From contig NZ_JAAAMJ010000010.1 of NCBI RefSeq assembly GCF_010500835.1, positions 89,852-153,851 on the forward strand: a DNA stretch of 64,000 nucleotides, given 5' to 3'. The notes under the pieces were generated by a model. The model searched no databases, was not told where the DNA came from, and was given only the letters and a program-made list of their open reading frames with translations. The stretch comes from Aurantimonas aggregata (GTDB lineage Bacteria; Pseudomonadota; Alphaproteobacteria; Rhizobiales; Rhizobiaceae). The position numbers were made by a program, and so were the translations under genes. Positions 1 through 8,065 of the stretch are shown one piece after another. Position 1 is the stretch's first letter; each line of letters begins with the position of its first letter.

Positions 1-1961
1 CGCGCGTCTATGGCAGCGCCCGGGTCGCCGGCCAGGTGATCTGGACGACGCGCTTCGAGGAGGATTCCGACACCGAGCGACAGGGCGGCAAGGGCGGCGG
101 CCCGCGCACCGAGGTCACGACCTACAGCTATTACGGCAATGTCGCCGTCGGGCTCTGCGAGGGGCCGATCGCCGGGATCCGGCGGATCTGGGCGGATGGG
201 GAGGAGCTCGACCTCACCGACATCGTCCACCGCGTGTATCCCGGCGACGAGAGCCAGGCGGCCGATCCGCTGATCGAGGCGCGGCAGGGCCAGGGCAACG
301 CGCCGGCCTATCGGGGCCTCGCCTATCTGGTCTTCGAGCGGCTGCCGCTGGAGCGCTGGGGCAACCGCATCCCGCAGATCTCCTGCGAGGTGCTGCGCCC
401 GGTCGGAAGGCTGGAGAACCAGATCCGGGCGATGACGATCATCCCCGGCGCCAGCGAGCACGGGCTCGACCCGCGCCCCGTGCGCGAGCGGCTGGGGCCG
501 GGCGAGGACCGGCTGATGAACCGCAACATGCTCTACAAAACCAGCGACTGGTCGGCGGCGATGGACGAGCTCTCCGCGCTCTGCCCGGCGCTGGGGCGCT
601 CGGCGCTGGTGGTCTCGTGGTTCGGCGACGATCTGCGGGCCGGGCACTGCCGGCTGCGGCCGGGGGTGGAGCTGGCGACGCGGGACGAGGAGGAGAGCTG
701 GCGGGCCGGCGGCGTCGGGCGAAGCGGCGCGCGGCTGATCAGCCGGCTCGACGGCGGCCCGGCCTTCGGCGGCACGCCGAGCGATGCCGGCGTGTTGCGG
801 GCGATCGCCGACCTGAAGGCGCGCGGGCTCGCCGTCACCTACTACCCGTTCATCCTGATGGACGTGCCGCCGGGCAATACGCTGTGCGACCCCTATGGCG
901 GGACCGCGCAGGCGGCGTTTCCCTGGCGCGGGCGGCTGACGCTAGACATCGCGCCCGGCCGGCCGGGTTCTCCGAATGGTACGGCAGCGGCACGGACGGC
1001 CATCGCGGCGTTTCTCGGCGCGGCCGATCCGTCGGACTTCAGCGTCGGGCCGAATGGGATCGCTTATTCGGGGCCGAACGAGTGGTCCTATCGCCGGATG
1101 ATCTTCCACCAGGCGCATCTGGCGAAGCTGGCCGGGGTGGATGCCTTCGTCATCGGGTCGGAGATGCGCGGCCTGACGCAGATCCGGGACGGCGAGGGGC
1201 GGTTCCCCTTCGTCGAGGGGCTGATCGCCATCGCCGAAGCGGTGAAGGCGATGATGCCGGATGCGATCGTCACCTATGCCGCGGACTGGAGCGAGTATTT
1301 CGGCCACCAGCCGGCGGACGGCTCGGGCGACGTGTTCTACCACCTCGATCCGCTCTGGGCGTCGCCGGCGATCGACGTCGTCGGCATCGACAATTACCTG
1401 CCGCTGGCCGACCGGCGCGATGGCGCGGCGGGGACGGACGAGGCGCCGTCGGACTACGATCTGCCGGCGCTGCGCGCGGGGATCGCGGGCGGGGAGTATT
1501 TCGACTGGTATTATGCCAGCGACGCCGACCGGGCGGCCGGGCTGCGCACGCCGATCACCGACGAGGCGGCGGGCAAGCCCTGGGTGTTCCGGCCTAAGGA
1601 CATCGCCAGCTGGTGGGCGTACCCGCATGTCGAGCGGCGCGGCGGCGTGGAAGTGGCGGGTACCTCGCCCTGGGTGCCTATGTCGAAGCCGATCTGGTTC
1701 ACCGAACTCGGCTGCCCGGCGATCCACCGGGGGCCGAACCAGCCCAATGTCTTCGTCGATCCGAAATCGTCGGAAAGCTTCGTGCCGCATTTCTCCGCCG
1801 GCGGGCGGGACGACCTGGTGCAGCGGCGGTTCCTCGAGGCGCAGCTCGGCTTCTGGGACCCGGCGTCACCGGATTTCGCCGCGGCGAACAATCCGGTCTC
1901 GCCGCTCTATGGCGGGCACATGGTCGATCCCGGCGCGATCCATCTCTGCGCCCTTATGTAG
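1..1961 (+). pseudogene. GTA/phage tail baseplate megatron protein, 5' portion (interrupted by IS1595 element)
   Basis: The reading frame is open from the window edge (frame of base 3, RVYGSARVAGQVIW), so the true start lies upstream. The protein resembles the large GTA host-specificity/tail-hub protein (orfg15 type) with a TIM-barrel glycoside-hydrolase-like domain: WSYRRMIFHQAHLAKLAGVD and IWFTELGCPAIHRGPNQPN are recognisable. The native frame ends at base 1948. It then reads six codons into the inverted repeat of an inserted transposon and stops at TAG 1959-1961. Native sequence resumes in the same frame at 5573 after one copy of the 8-bp duplication is removed. Family assignment rests on remembered conserved motifs. 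Confidence 0.85.
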
Positions 1962-1973
1962 CAGATGCACCAG
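1949..1973 (+). repeat. left terminal inverted repeat of the IS1595 element
   Basis: These 25 bp are the exact reverse complement of 5548-5572. They follow directly after the 8-bp target duplication CATCTCTG (1941-1948). Confidence 0.93.
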
Positions 1974-2016
1974 CATTTCGGTAGGCGGAACAGCCGGCTA
2001 GCCCGATAATGGGCGC

Positions 2017-2484
2017 ATGGAACGAAAGCACCGCGCCACCCGAACCGACAGCTACAAGCTTACCATAGCCGGGCTGCTCACCACACGCGCCGAGATGGCA
2101 GGGGAACGTGTCCGGGCCGTCGAGCACCTGGCCGCAGTGGATCGCGATCTGGGCCACCTAGATGCGGTGCTGGCGATGTTCGGCGTGACGGACGGGCACA
2201 AGGTGAAGCCGCTGCAGCGGGCCACCACGCCACGCGCAAAGCGGGCGGACGTGCTGGCGCGGCATCGGACCATGCTCGCCGTTATGCGCTCTACAGGAGC
2301 CGCCACGACCACCCAGATTGCCGAAGCGGTGACGCCACTGTTCAAGCTACACGACGATCACGAGCCGGAACCCGCCGCCGTCCTGTCAGCCGTGCGCAAG
2401 ATGTTGCACAGGCTGGAGCGACAAGGCGGAGTGGTGCGGGACGGTTGGGATGGGGACGCGCGGGTGTGGCGTCTGCAAGGCTGA
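2017..2484 (+). CDS. transposon passenger protein, winged-helix-like, unknown function
   Basis: A 155-residue soluble, basic protein. Its N-terminal half (residues about 1-55) is helical and could form a coiled coil (AEMAGERVRAVEHLAAVDRD). The C-terminal half (about 85-155) looks like a winged helix: a TTTQIAEAV helix, then VLSAVRKMLHRLERQGGVV and a short WDGDARVWRL strand. It lies just inside the left inverted repeat. A GATAAT hexamer at 2005-2010 ends only six bases before the ATG and there is no clear Shine-Dalgarno, so the message may be leaderless. I do not recognise the family; a regulatory or DNA-binding role is inferred only from the fold pattern. Confidence 0.6.
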   Translation: MERKHRATRTDSYKLTIAGLLTTRAEMAGERVRAVEHLAAVDRDLGHLDAVLAMFGVTDGHKVKPLQRATTPRAKRADVLARHRTMLAVMRSTGAATTTQIAEAVTPLFKLHDDHEPEPAAVLSAVRKMLHRLERQGGVVRDGWDGDARVWRLQG

Positions 2485-2605
2485 GGTATGGCGACCGGAT
2501 TTTGTACGTTGTATGGCGCTCAGCGCGGGGCTAACGCGGGAGCGTATTCTATGCGCTGCGGGATGCGGGTGTGAGTGAAATTATCTTCACTAGCGATGGC
2601 GCGAT

Positions 2606-2836
2606 CTAGTCTTCTAGCGAGGAAGGGTGCTGGCCAAACTCATCGCAGAGCTTCTGGAGTGCCCAGAACTCGCAACGGTCATCGGTGCCTTCTGTCGGAA
2701 CGGTGAAAGGGTATCCATCAGGCCCCTTCCACCACTCTGCCGTATTAAGCGGACCCTTCCCCTCCAAGGGAGAGCAACCCCAGCGTCGGAGCTTACCTTC
2801 CCATTGGGATCGGGACAGGAGGCGATTAGCAATCAA
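2606..2836 (-). CDS. small hypothetical protein paired with DUF1902 protein, possible HicA-like toxin
   Basis: A 76-residue frame starting at TTG 2836, three bases after the stop of the DUF1902 gene, so the two are probably translationally coupled. It is rich in Trp, Gly and Pro (WGCSPLEGKGPLNTAEWW, then FTVPTEGTDD) and ends in a helix (ALQKLCDEFG). Alternating hydrophobic stretches around GPDGYPFTVP recall the short dsRBD-like fold of HicA toxins. The catalytic-type His of HicA is absent here, so the assignment is tentative. It could instead be an unrelated partner or a non-functional frame. Confidence 0.4.
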   Translation of the reverse strand: MIANRLLSRSQWEGKLRRWGCSPLEGKGPLNTAEWWKGPDGYPFTVPTEGTDDRCEFWALQKLCDEFGQHPSSLED

Positions 2837-2839
2837 TGG

Positions 2840-3127
2840 TCAGTGGCAATATGCGACGTATTCTTTTTGTGTCGGCATGAACGAGCGAGGCTCGACAATG
2901 CCGCCATTTTCGAGAATTTCACGTATATTGCGTAAGGGTTCGACTTCGATTTCCGCTTTCAGCCGAGCCGACAAAATGGTTTCCATGGCCGGGCAAATGT
3001 CCGCCAGAACTCCATCTATGTCCGTGTGGGAAAGCACCAAACCGGGCACGTCATCGCTCCATGCTCGCAGCCCGCCGTCTGGGCGAGACTCAAACATGAC
3101 CGTAACCTTAAATGATCTTTCCGACAT
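2840..3127 (-). CDS. DUF1902 / HicB-like protein (putative antitoxin)
   Basis: A 95-residue protein. Residues 6-57 (FKVTVMFESRPDGGLRAWSD then VPGLVLSHTDIDGVLADI) form the partially degraded RNase-H-like strand-helix pattern of DUF1902/HicB-type proteins, which typically neutralise HicA toxins. There is no obvious C-terminal DNA-binding domain. It is first in a two-gene unit with the 76-residue frame downstream and is preceded by a good sigma-70 promoter (3186-3214). It sits between the left end of the transposon and the transposase, all on the same strand as the transposase. An addiction role that stabilises the transposon is inferred. Confidence 0.6.
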   Translation of the reverse strand: MSERSFKVTVMFESRPDGGLRAWSDDVPGLVLSHTDIDGVLADICPAMETILSARLKAEIEVEPLRNIREILENGGIVEPRSFMPTQKEYVAYCH

Positions 3128-3185
3128 GATATTATCTCTGATCCCGAGGGATTCCGGCTGAGGATGTGGTCCGTCAACTCACGTC

Positions 3186-3214
3186 ATATGTGTTTCCTTT
3201 TAAGTCCGTGTCAA
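3186..3214 (-). promoter_or_regulatory. sigma-70 promoter for the DUF1902 gene pair
   Basis: On the minus strand TTGACA (3214-3209) is followed by 17 bp and ACATAT (3191-3186), giving a leader of roughly 50 bases before the ATG at 3127. Confidence 0.45.
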
Positions 3215-3245
3215 TTGAAGTTGCGTTAACGATCGCGTTGGTCGT

Positions 3246-4208
3246 TCACCGCTGCCAGTAGCCGCACCATGATCGGCTGATCGGCGACAGCATCGCATTG
3301 CCGACCAGCGCGAAGGCGTTGCCGCCGTTGTCGCGGCGACGGTGATCCTCGCACCATGCGGCGTTCGCAGCGTAGGCGGCGAGGTACTTGGGCGACACGC
3401 CGTGGTGCTGGCCTGCGACCATGCGGCGAAGGCGGGAGAAGAAGCTTTCCACCCAGTTCGTGTGCTTGCCGTGGCCCTCGCTATAGGCTTCCGAGTGATT
3501 GATCCGCTCGGTGGGGAAGAAGGCTTCAAGAACGTCCCAGTGCGTCGCCTCGTCAGCAAAGACGGTGCCGGTGGATGCGACCAGCTCGCGGGCCAGGGCG
3601 ACGCCCTCGTGCTCGAAATTGCGGACGAAGGTCAGGGTCCGGCCCATGCGCTGGCGAAGGGCGATGACAACGCGGCGGGTGCCGGTCTGGTGCTCTTTGA
3701 GGCGACGGTCGATCCGGTCTTCCTTGCGGTTTTCCGGCTTGATCGAACCGCCGAAATAGGCGCCGTCGATCTCGACTTCCTCGTCCAGCGTGAAGCCGGC
3801 GGTTTCGTTCGCCATCGCCTCGCGCAGCTTGTGGCAGAGAACGAAGGCCGTCTTGTACTGGCAATCGAGATCGCGGGAGAGCTGCAGGGCGGAGATGCCC
3901 TTAACCGCGTTCACGAACAGCGCGATGGCAGCGAGAAGGTCGGTAAAGCCCATCTTGCGGGAATGAAAGATCGTGCCGCTCGTCACCGAGAACTGGTGAT
4001 GGCAGGCGGCGCACTTGAACCGGCGGCGGCTGGTGATCTCGTAGCTGTCGAGGCAGCCGCAACGCGGGCAAACCGGGGTGCCGTTGGTGGAAGCCCAGCG
4101 GATCGCCTTGAACTGCTCGTAAGCTTTCTCCTCGCCGGCCTTGTAGATGGCGCGGATCGAGAGGGTGCGGGCTTTTGCGGAGAGAAGGAAGTGCTGTGCC
4201 ATTGTCAT
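3246..4208 (-). CDS. IS1595-family (ISXO2-like) transposase
   Basis: A 320-residue DDE-type transposase. Near the N-terminus is a zinc-ribbon (CPRCGC about residues 47-52 and CAACHH about 66-71). The ISXO2-like catalytic domain follows: EVEIDGAYFGG carries the first Asp, VFADEATHWDVL the second, and NWVESFFSRLRR the terminal Asn/Glu region. Length and motif order match the family and no frameshift is visible, so it is probably active. The ATG at 4208 has a GGAAA just upstream; ATG 4202 is an alternative. It catalyses cut-and-paste movement of the 3.6-kb element in which it lies. Confidence 0.93.
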   Translation of the reverse strand: MTMAQHFLLSAKARTLSIRAIYKAGEEKAYEQFKAIRWASTNGTPVCPRCGCLDSYEITSRRRFKCAACHHQFSVTSGTIFHSRKMGFTDLLAAIALFVNAVKGISALQLSRDLDCQYKTAFVLCHKLREAMANETAGFTLDEEVEIDGAYFGGSIKPENRKEDRIDRRLKEHQTGTRRVVIALRQRMGRTLTFVRNFEHEGVALARELVASTGTVFADEATHWDVLEAFFPTERINHSEAYSEGHGKHTNWVESFFSRLRRMVAGQHHGVSPKYLAAYAANAAWCEDHRRRDNGGNAFALVGNAMLSPISRSWCGYWQR

Positions 4209-4230
4209 CGTTTCCAGTGCTTGTGCACTA

Positions 4231-4259
4231 GATATGATGACATCGCATCATCGTGTCAA
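4231..4259 (-). promoter_or_regulatory. sigma-70 promoter for the transposase
   Basis: On the minus strand TTGACA (4259-4254) is followed by 17 bp and CATATC (4236-4231), about 23 bp before the transposase ATG. An imperfect inverted repeat TGATGA-N7-TCATC lies between the boxes. Confidence 0.45.
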
Positions 4260-4338
4260 GGGCTTAAGCACCTTAAATGATGACAAAAGCCCCGTGGGAC
4301 GCTACATGCTCGGTAGCGAAACGAGTGGAGCGATATAG

Positions 4339-4563
4339 ATGGTCGAGCGGACGGACTGGGAAGAGAAGGCGAAGGGCATTCTACGGGGCGAGATGGCCCG
4401 CAGGAGCGTGACCTATGCGCAGCTCGTTGAGAAGCTTGCGGCTATCGGGGTTGAGGAGACAGAACGGAACCTGCGCAATAAGGTGAGCCGGGGGAAATTC
4501 ACCGCAGGATTCTTGCTTCAATGTCTAGCCGCATTAGGGACGGAACATTTGCAACTTGGCTAA
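4339..4563 (+). CDS. DUF6471 family protein, transposon passenger
   Basis: A 74-residue protein with the pattern W..KA...L..EM.RR.VTY..L...L...G..E....L.NK.SRG.F.A.F..Q.L.A of DUF6471. These are short helix-turn-helix-like proteins that I recall as frequent neighbours of IS1595-type elements. The function is unknown; the helical pattern resembles a small Xre/lambda-repressor-like DNA-binding fold. It is divergent from the transposase and could regulate the element. It overlaps the next gene by 43 bp in another frame. Confidence 0.75.
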   Translation: MVERTDWEEKAKGILRGEMARRSVTYAQLVEKLAAIGVEETERNLRNKVSRGKFTAGFLLQCLAALGTEHLQLG

Positions 4564-5447
4564 TCATCGCCATCGGCCTCTCACTTATTGCGTTGGTGGC
4601 CTTCACGGTCGCTTCGTCAAAGGGATACCAGCGCGCCTATCAGCAAAACGAGGCTGAAAACGCTTCCTATGCTCAGCGTGAAGGCCACTATCGCAGCTGC
4701 CTCATGCTGCCCAGCGTCGAGCAGGCGCGGGAGTGCGCCGAAAATGCCCCCGAAGCAGATCGCGCAGAGAGACGCGCCGAGGAAGATCTGAATGCTCAAC
4801 GGGAGATGGCGGACTGGGCCGAGGGTGTATTGTGGGCCACGCTGGCTAGCGTCGGGGTCACTGCCGTCGGCATAGTGTTCGTCTGGCGATCCTTGAACGC
4901 CAACACCGCTGCCGTCGACCAAGCGAGGCGAGCCAACGACATCGCTGATCAGCATAGTCGTGCTGATCTTAGAGCATGGCTGATCGTGAAGATTAACTCG
5001 ATCGGCCCGATCTTTCGCGAAAGTGACAATATTTTCGTCAGTGTAGATGCCAGCATTGAGAACACCGGCCGCTCCCCGGCCACGGATTTGTGCTTTTACA
5101 TCGATATCGTTTCGCTTTTCAACAACGATCCCAAGCTTGGGCCTCGATGGTTCGATGGCGCCACAACATCTCGTCGGACGGGCGGAGGAAATGATGCACT
5201 CGGACCCAACGAGGTTCGCTCTATTCGGGTGGATTGTGTGGTGCATGAGAAGGACTTTGCTTCTGCCGGCGAATTTTTGAGCCTCAAATACAAGATGTTC
5301 ATCGGGGTTGTTTACAGAACCATTATCCCGAACCATGAGTGCTTCACCTTCAAGGTCCTCGCAATCCAAGGCTCCACAAGCATTGAAAATGGCGACCCGT
5401 TCCATGTCGAAGCCAGATGGTGGGATATGGCCTCCAAGATGCGTTAG
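4521..5447 (+). CDS. hypothetical membrane protein, transposon passenger
   Basis: A 308-residue protein with two predicted transmembrane helices: residues about 12-31 (ATWLIIAIGLSLIALVAFTV) and about 107-125 (LWATLASVGVTAVGIVFVW). A charged, possibly coiled-coil loop lies between them (about 40-100, with Cys60 and Cys72). The C-terminal soluble domain of about 170 residues is strand-rich (VDASIENTGRSPATDLCFYI), recalling Ig-like folds of uncharacterised IS-associated proteins. It starts inside the DUF6471 gene, suggesting coupling. Composition is clearly more AT-rich than the host. Function is unknown. Confidence 0.65.
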   Translation: MSSRIRDGTFATWLIIAIGLSLIALVAFTVASSKGYQRAYQQNEAENASYAQREGHYRSCLMLPSVEQARECAENAPEADRAERRAEEDLNAQREMADWAEGVLWATLASVGVTAVGIVFVWRSLNANTAAVDQARRANDIADQHSRADLRAWLIVKINSIGPIFRESDNIFVSVDASIENTGRSPATDLCFYIDIVSLFNNDPKLGPRWFDGATTSRRTGGGNDALGPNEVRSIRVDCVVHEKDFASAGEFLSLKYKMFIGVVYRTIIPNHECFTFKVLAIQGSTSIENGDPFHVEARWWDMASKMR

Positions 5448-5547
5448 GTTATTTCCGGTCGCGGCCAGAGCGGAGTACGCCACTACAGCGGCCAGCGTAG
5501 CTAGCGCGATCATGCCTCACCGCCCCTCAGCGGACTGACCGCCGAGA

Positions 5548-5572
5548 CTGGTGCATCTGCTACATAAGGGCG
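5548..5572 (-). repeat. right terminal inverted repeat of the IS1595 element
   Basis: These 25 bp are the exact reverse complement of 1949-1973. They are followed by the second copy of CATCTCTG (5573-5580). Confidence 0.93.
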
Positions 5573-7315
5573 CATCTCTGGACCTGGGACGCGCGGGCTT
5601 ATCCGGCGTTTCCGGCCCGAACCGACATCTGGAGCGATGGCGACAACTGGCGTCGCGGCCACTGGCTGAGCGGTAGGCTGGCGAACGCGCCGGTGGACGC
5701 GCTGATCGCGGCGATCCTCGATGACCATGGCATCGGCAACTACGACGTCTCGGGCGTCGAGGCCTCGGTCGCGGGCTTCGTCGTCTCGGGCCCGGACACG
5801 GCGCGGCGCTCGCTGGAAGAGCTGATGCGGCTGACCGGCACGCTGGCGCATGCGCCCGGTGGGCGGCTGGTGTTCCGGTCGCTGGCGCGGGTGTCGCCGG
5901 CGACGGCGATCGACGCGTTCGTCGACGACGAGGGCGCCTATGTCGAGCGGCGGCGGGGCGAGGCCGGCGAGACGGCGGAAGAGATCTCGCTGAGCTTTCT
6001 CGATCCGGCGCGCGCCTACCAGCCGGGTTCGGCCGAGGCGGCAAGGGCCGGGGCGGCGCATCCGCGCAAGGAGATCGTCGACCTGCCGGTGGTGCTGGAG
6101 GAAGGCGAGGCGCGGGTGCTGGCGGCGGCGATGCTGCAGGAGGCGGCCGGCGTGTCCGAGACCGCCCGTTTTGCCGTCGCGCCGTCGCTGCTGGGGCTCG
6201 AGACCGGCGACGTGGTGACGCTGGCCGAGCGGTCGGGCGAGTGGCTGGTGACGCGGATCGAGACGGGCGCGGCACGGCGCGTCGAGGCACGGCGCCTGCC
6301 GCCGCGCCGACGGGCGATGCCCGACCAGGGGGCGCCTGGACCGGCGCCGCAGCCGGGCCGGCCGGGGTTGGCGTCCCGGCCGGTGGTGCATCTCCTCGAC
6401 CTGCCGCTGCCGGATGGCGGCGAGGGGATTGCCGGGGCGCGCTTCGCCGTGGTGGCGAAGCCGTGGGTTCCCTATGCGATCACGGCCGCCGGCGTCGACG
6501 GGCCGCAGGAGCGGCGGGCGACGGCGACGCGCCCGGCGACCGCCGGCATTCTCTCGCGGGCGCTGGCGGCGGGACCGGTCGGGATCGTCGATCGGACCAA
6601 CCGGCCGCGCGTTCGGCTGCATCGCGGCGCGTTGGCGTCGATCTCGAAAGCGGCGATGCTGGACGGCGGCAATCTCTGCGCCGTCGAGTGCGCGCCAGGT
6701 CTCTGGGAGGTGCTGCAGTTCGAGACGACCGAGGAGGTGGCACCGGGCGAGTTCGAGCTTCGCGGCCTGCTGCGGGCGCAGGGCGGGACCGAGGACGCGA
6801 TGGCGTTGGGTGCGGAGGTCGGCGCGGCCTTCGTGCTGCTGGACGCCGGCGCCGGCGACCTCGGGCTGACGAGCCGGGATGTCGGGCGGAGCCTTTCCTG
6901 GCGAATCGCGCCGCTCGGCCGGCCGCTGGACGATCCGGCGACGGTGACGCTTTCGGCGGCCTTGGGCAGCCGCTCGGTGAAGCCGCTGTCGCCGGTGCAT
7001 CTGCGCTGGGCGTTGGCGGCTGACGGCAGCCTGACGGCGGCCTGGATCCGGCGGACCCGTGTCGGCGGCGACGGCTGGGACGGCATCGACGTGCCGCTCG
7101 GCGAGGAGCGCGAACTGTACCGCATCGAGATCACCGACGGGGCCGGCGGGCTGCTCGTGCGGGAGGCGGACGGCCCGGCGCTCGTCGTGCCGGCCGGGGA
7201 GGTGGCGGCGGCCTTCGGGACGATGCCGGCCGCGCTGACGCTGAGCGTCGCGCAGGTGAGCCCGCAATGGGGCGCCGGGACGGCGCGGAGCACAGTGATA
7301 AGTCGGCTGATCTGA
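5573..7315 (+). pseudogene. GTA/phage tail baseplate megatron protein, 3' portion (downstream of insertion)
   Basis: This is the C-terminal part of the same gene. From 5573 the frame reads HLWTWDARAYPAFP and then a DGDNW..GHWL motif typical of GTA/phage tail-hub proteins, and runs on to the TGA at 7313-7315. Joining 1-1948 to 5581-7315 keeps the frame and gives one product of over 1,200 residues, the usual size for this family. A GTG at 5693 is open, but there is no convincing ribosome site, so an isolated functional C-terminal product is unlikely. Loss of this hub would be expected to abolish GTA particle infectivity (inference). Confidence 0.85.
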
Positions 7316-7353
7316 AACCGGAAACCATCCAAAACCAGCGAAAGGAGACGCGC

Positions 7354-7560
7354 ATGACCGAGGAAAAACCCTGGTACCAGTCCCGCAGCATCTGGGGCGG
7401 CATCGTCGCGCTTGTCGCGGCGGTCGCCGGCCTGTTCGGCATTCCGCTCGACGCGGCGACCCATGAGGCGTTGACGGTCGCGCTGACCAGCGCGGCGGCG
7501 GCGATCGGCGCCGTGGTGGCGATCATCGGCCGGCTGGCGGCACAGAAGACGCTTCGCTAG
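7354..7560 (+). CDS. small holin-like membrane protein downstream of the tail gene
   Basis: A 68-residue protein starting at ATG 7354 behind a good AAAGGAG site. It begins with a soluble WYQSRSIWGG segment. One helix (about 15-31) and a second Ala/Gly-rich helix (about 40-60) follow, ending in a basic tail (AAQKTLR). Small phage-associated holin-type proteins of rhizobial prophages share the WYQS..IWGG start. It lies 39 bp after the broken tail gene and was probably co-transcribed with the GTA/phage cluster. A role in particle release is inferred. Confidence 0.6.
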   Translation: MTEEKPWYQSRSIWGGIVALVAAVAGLFGIPLDAATHEALTVALTSAAAAIGAVVAIIGRLAAQKTLR

Positions 7561-7571
7561 CATGGGCAGAC

Positions 7572-7595
7572 GGCGGCGGGCGAAAGTTCGCCGCC
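7572..7595 (+). terminator. hairpin after the holin-like gene
   Basis: GGCGGCG (7572-7578) pairs with CGCCGCC (7589-7595) around a 10-base loop. No strong T-tract follows, so termination is only a possibility. Confidence 0.35.
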
Positions 7596-7682
7596 TACAT
7601 TCATTCGTCGTTCAGCGACATGCTGCTAGGTAGAAGCAAGACCGTCACGCCCGGCGGCCCTCAGGCTCATTCCCAGGCCCTC

Positions 7683-8003
7683 ATGACCATACCGCCACCC
7701 ATCATCGCCTGCCTCCTGATCATCATGCTGCCCGGCATGGCAGGCGCGGCGACAGGCGGACAAGCGCCGGCGGCGCAGACGGTCGAGGGTTTCGACTGGT
7801 CGGAGCGCCCGGACGAGAGCTTCGAGATTGTGCAGGTGGACTGCTCGGGCGCTGCGGCCCAGGCGGCGGCGCAGACCGGCGGGCAGGTGCTGTCGGTGTC
7901 GAGCCGCGAGGAGGGCGGTCAGACCGTCTGCGTGGTCACCGTGCTGGTGCCGGGCACCGATGGCGGAAGGCCGCGCAAGGAAACGGTGACCATCCGGCCC
8001 TGA
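7683..8003 (+). CDS. small exported PepSY-like protein upstream of feuPQ-type genes (FeuN candidate)
   Basis: A 106-residue protein from ATG 7683; an upstream ATG at 7620 is possible but would mask the signal peptide. Residues 1-22 form a classical signal peptide ending in AGAA. The mature part has a PepSY-like helix-strand pattern (AAAQAAAQTGGQVLSVSSRE then TVCVVTVLVPG) and two cysteines that could form a disulfide. It lies 62 bp before an OmpR-type regulator and kinase. In Sinorhizobium, FeuN is a small periplasmic protein encoded before feuPQ that restrains the kinase FeuQ. The same role here is inferred from position and export signal, not from proven homology. Confidence 0.6.
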   Translation: MTIPPPIIACLLIIMLPGMAGAATGGQAPAAQTVEGFDWSERPDESFEIVQVDCSGAAAQAAAQTGGQVLSVSSREEGGQTVCVVTVLVPGTDGGRPRKETVTIRP

Positions 8004-8065
8004 TCGAGGGACTCGAAGGAACCGGCGGTCCCCGCGAAGGGACGGCAGGAGCAGGGGACAAGATC

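Larger units (their letters stand above)
1949..5572. mobile_element. complete IS1595-family transposon with passenger genes
   Basis: A 3,624-bp element with perfect 25-bp terminal inverted repeats (1949-1973 and 5548-5572, outer end CGCCCTTATGTAG). It is flanked by an exact 8-bp target duplication, CATCTCTG, at 1941-1948 and 5573-5580. An 8-bp duplication and an ISXO2-like transposase fit the IS1595 family. It carries one minus-strand transposase and at least five passenger genes, so it is larger than a minimal IS. Perfect ends and duplication suggest recent insertion. Several passenger genes look visibly less GC-rich than the host genes on either side. Confidence 0.93.

Noticed and set aside
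1..8003. Reading the first 8 kb as a complete prophage
   Set aside because: Only a tail-hub gene and a holin-like gene are visible, with no integrase, repressor, capsid or attachment site. The hub resembles GTA/tail proteins, so a GTA remnant or cluster end is the safer call.
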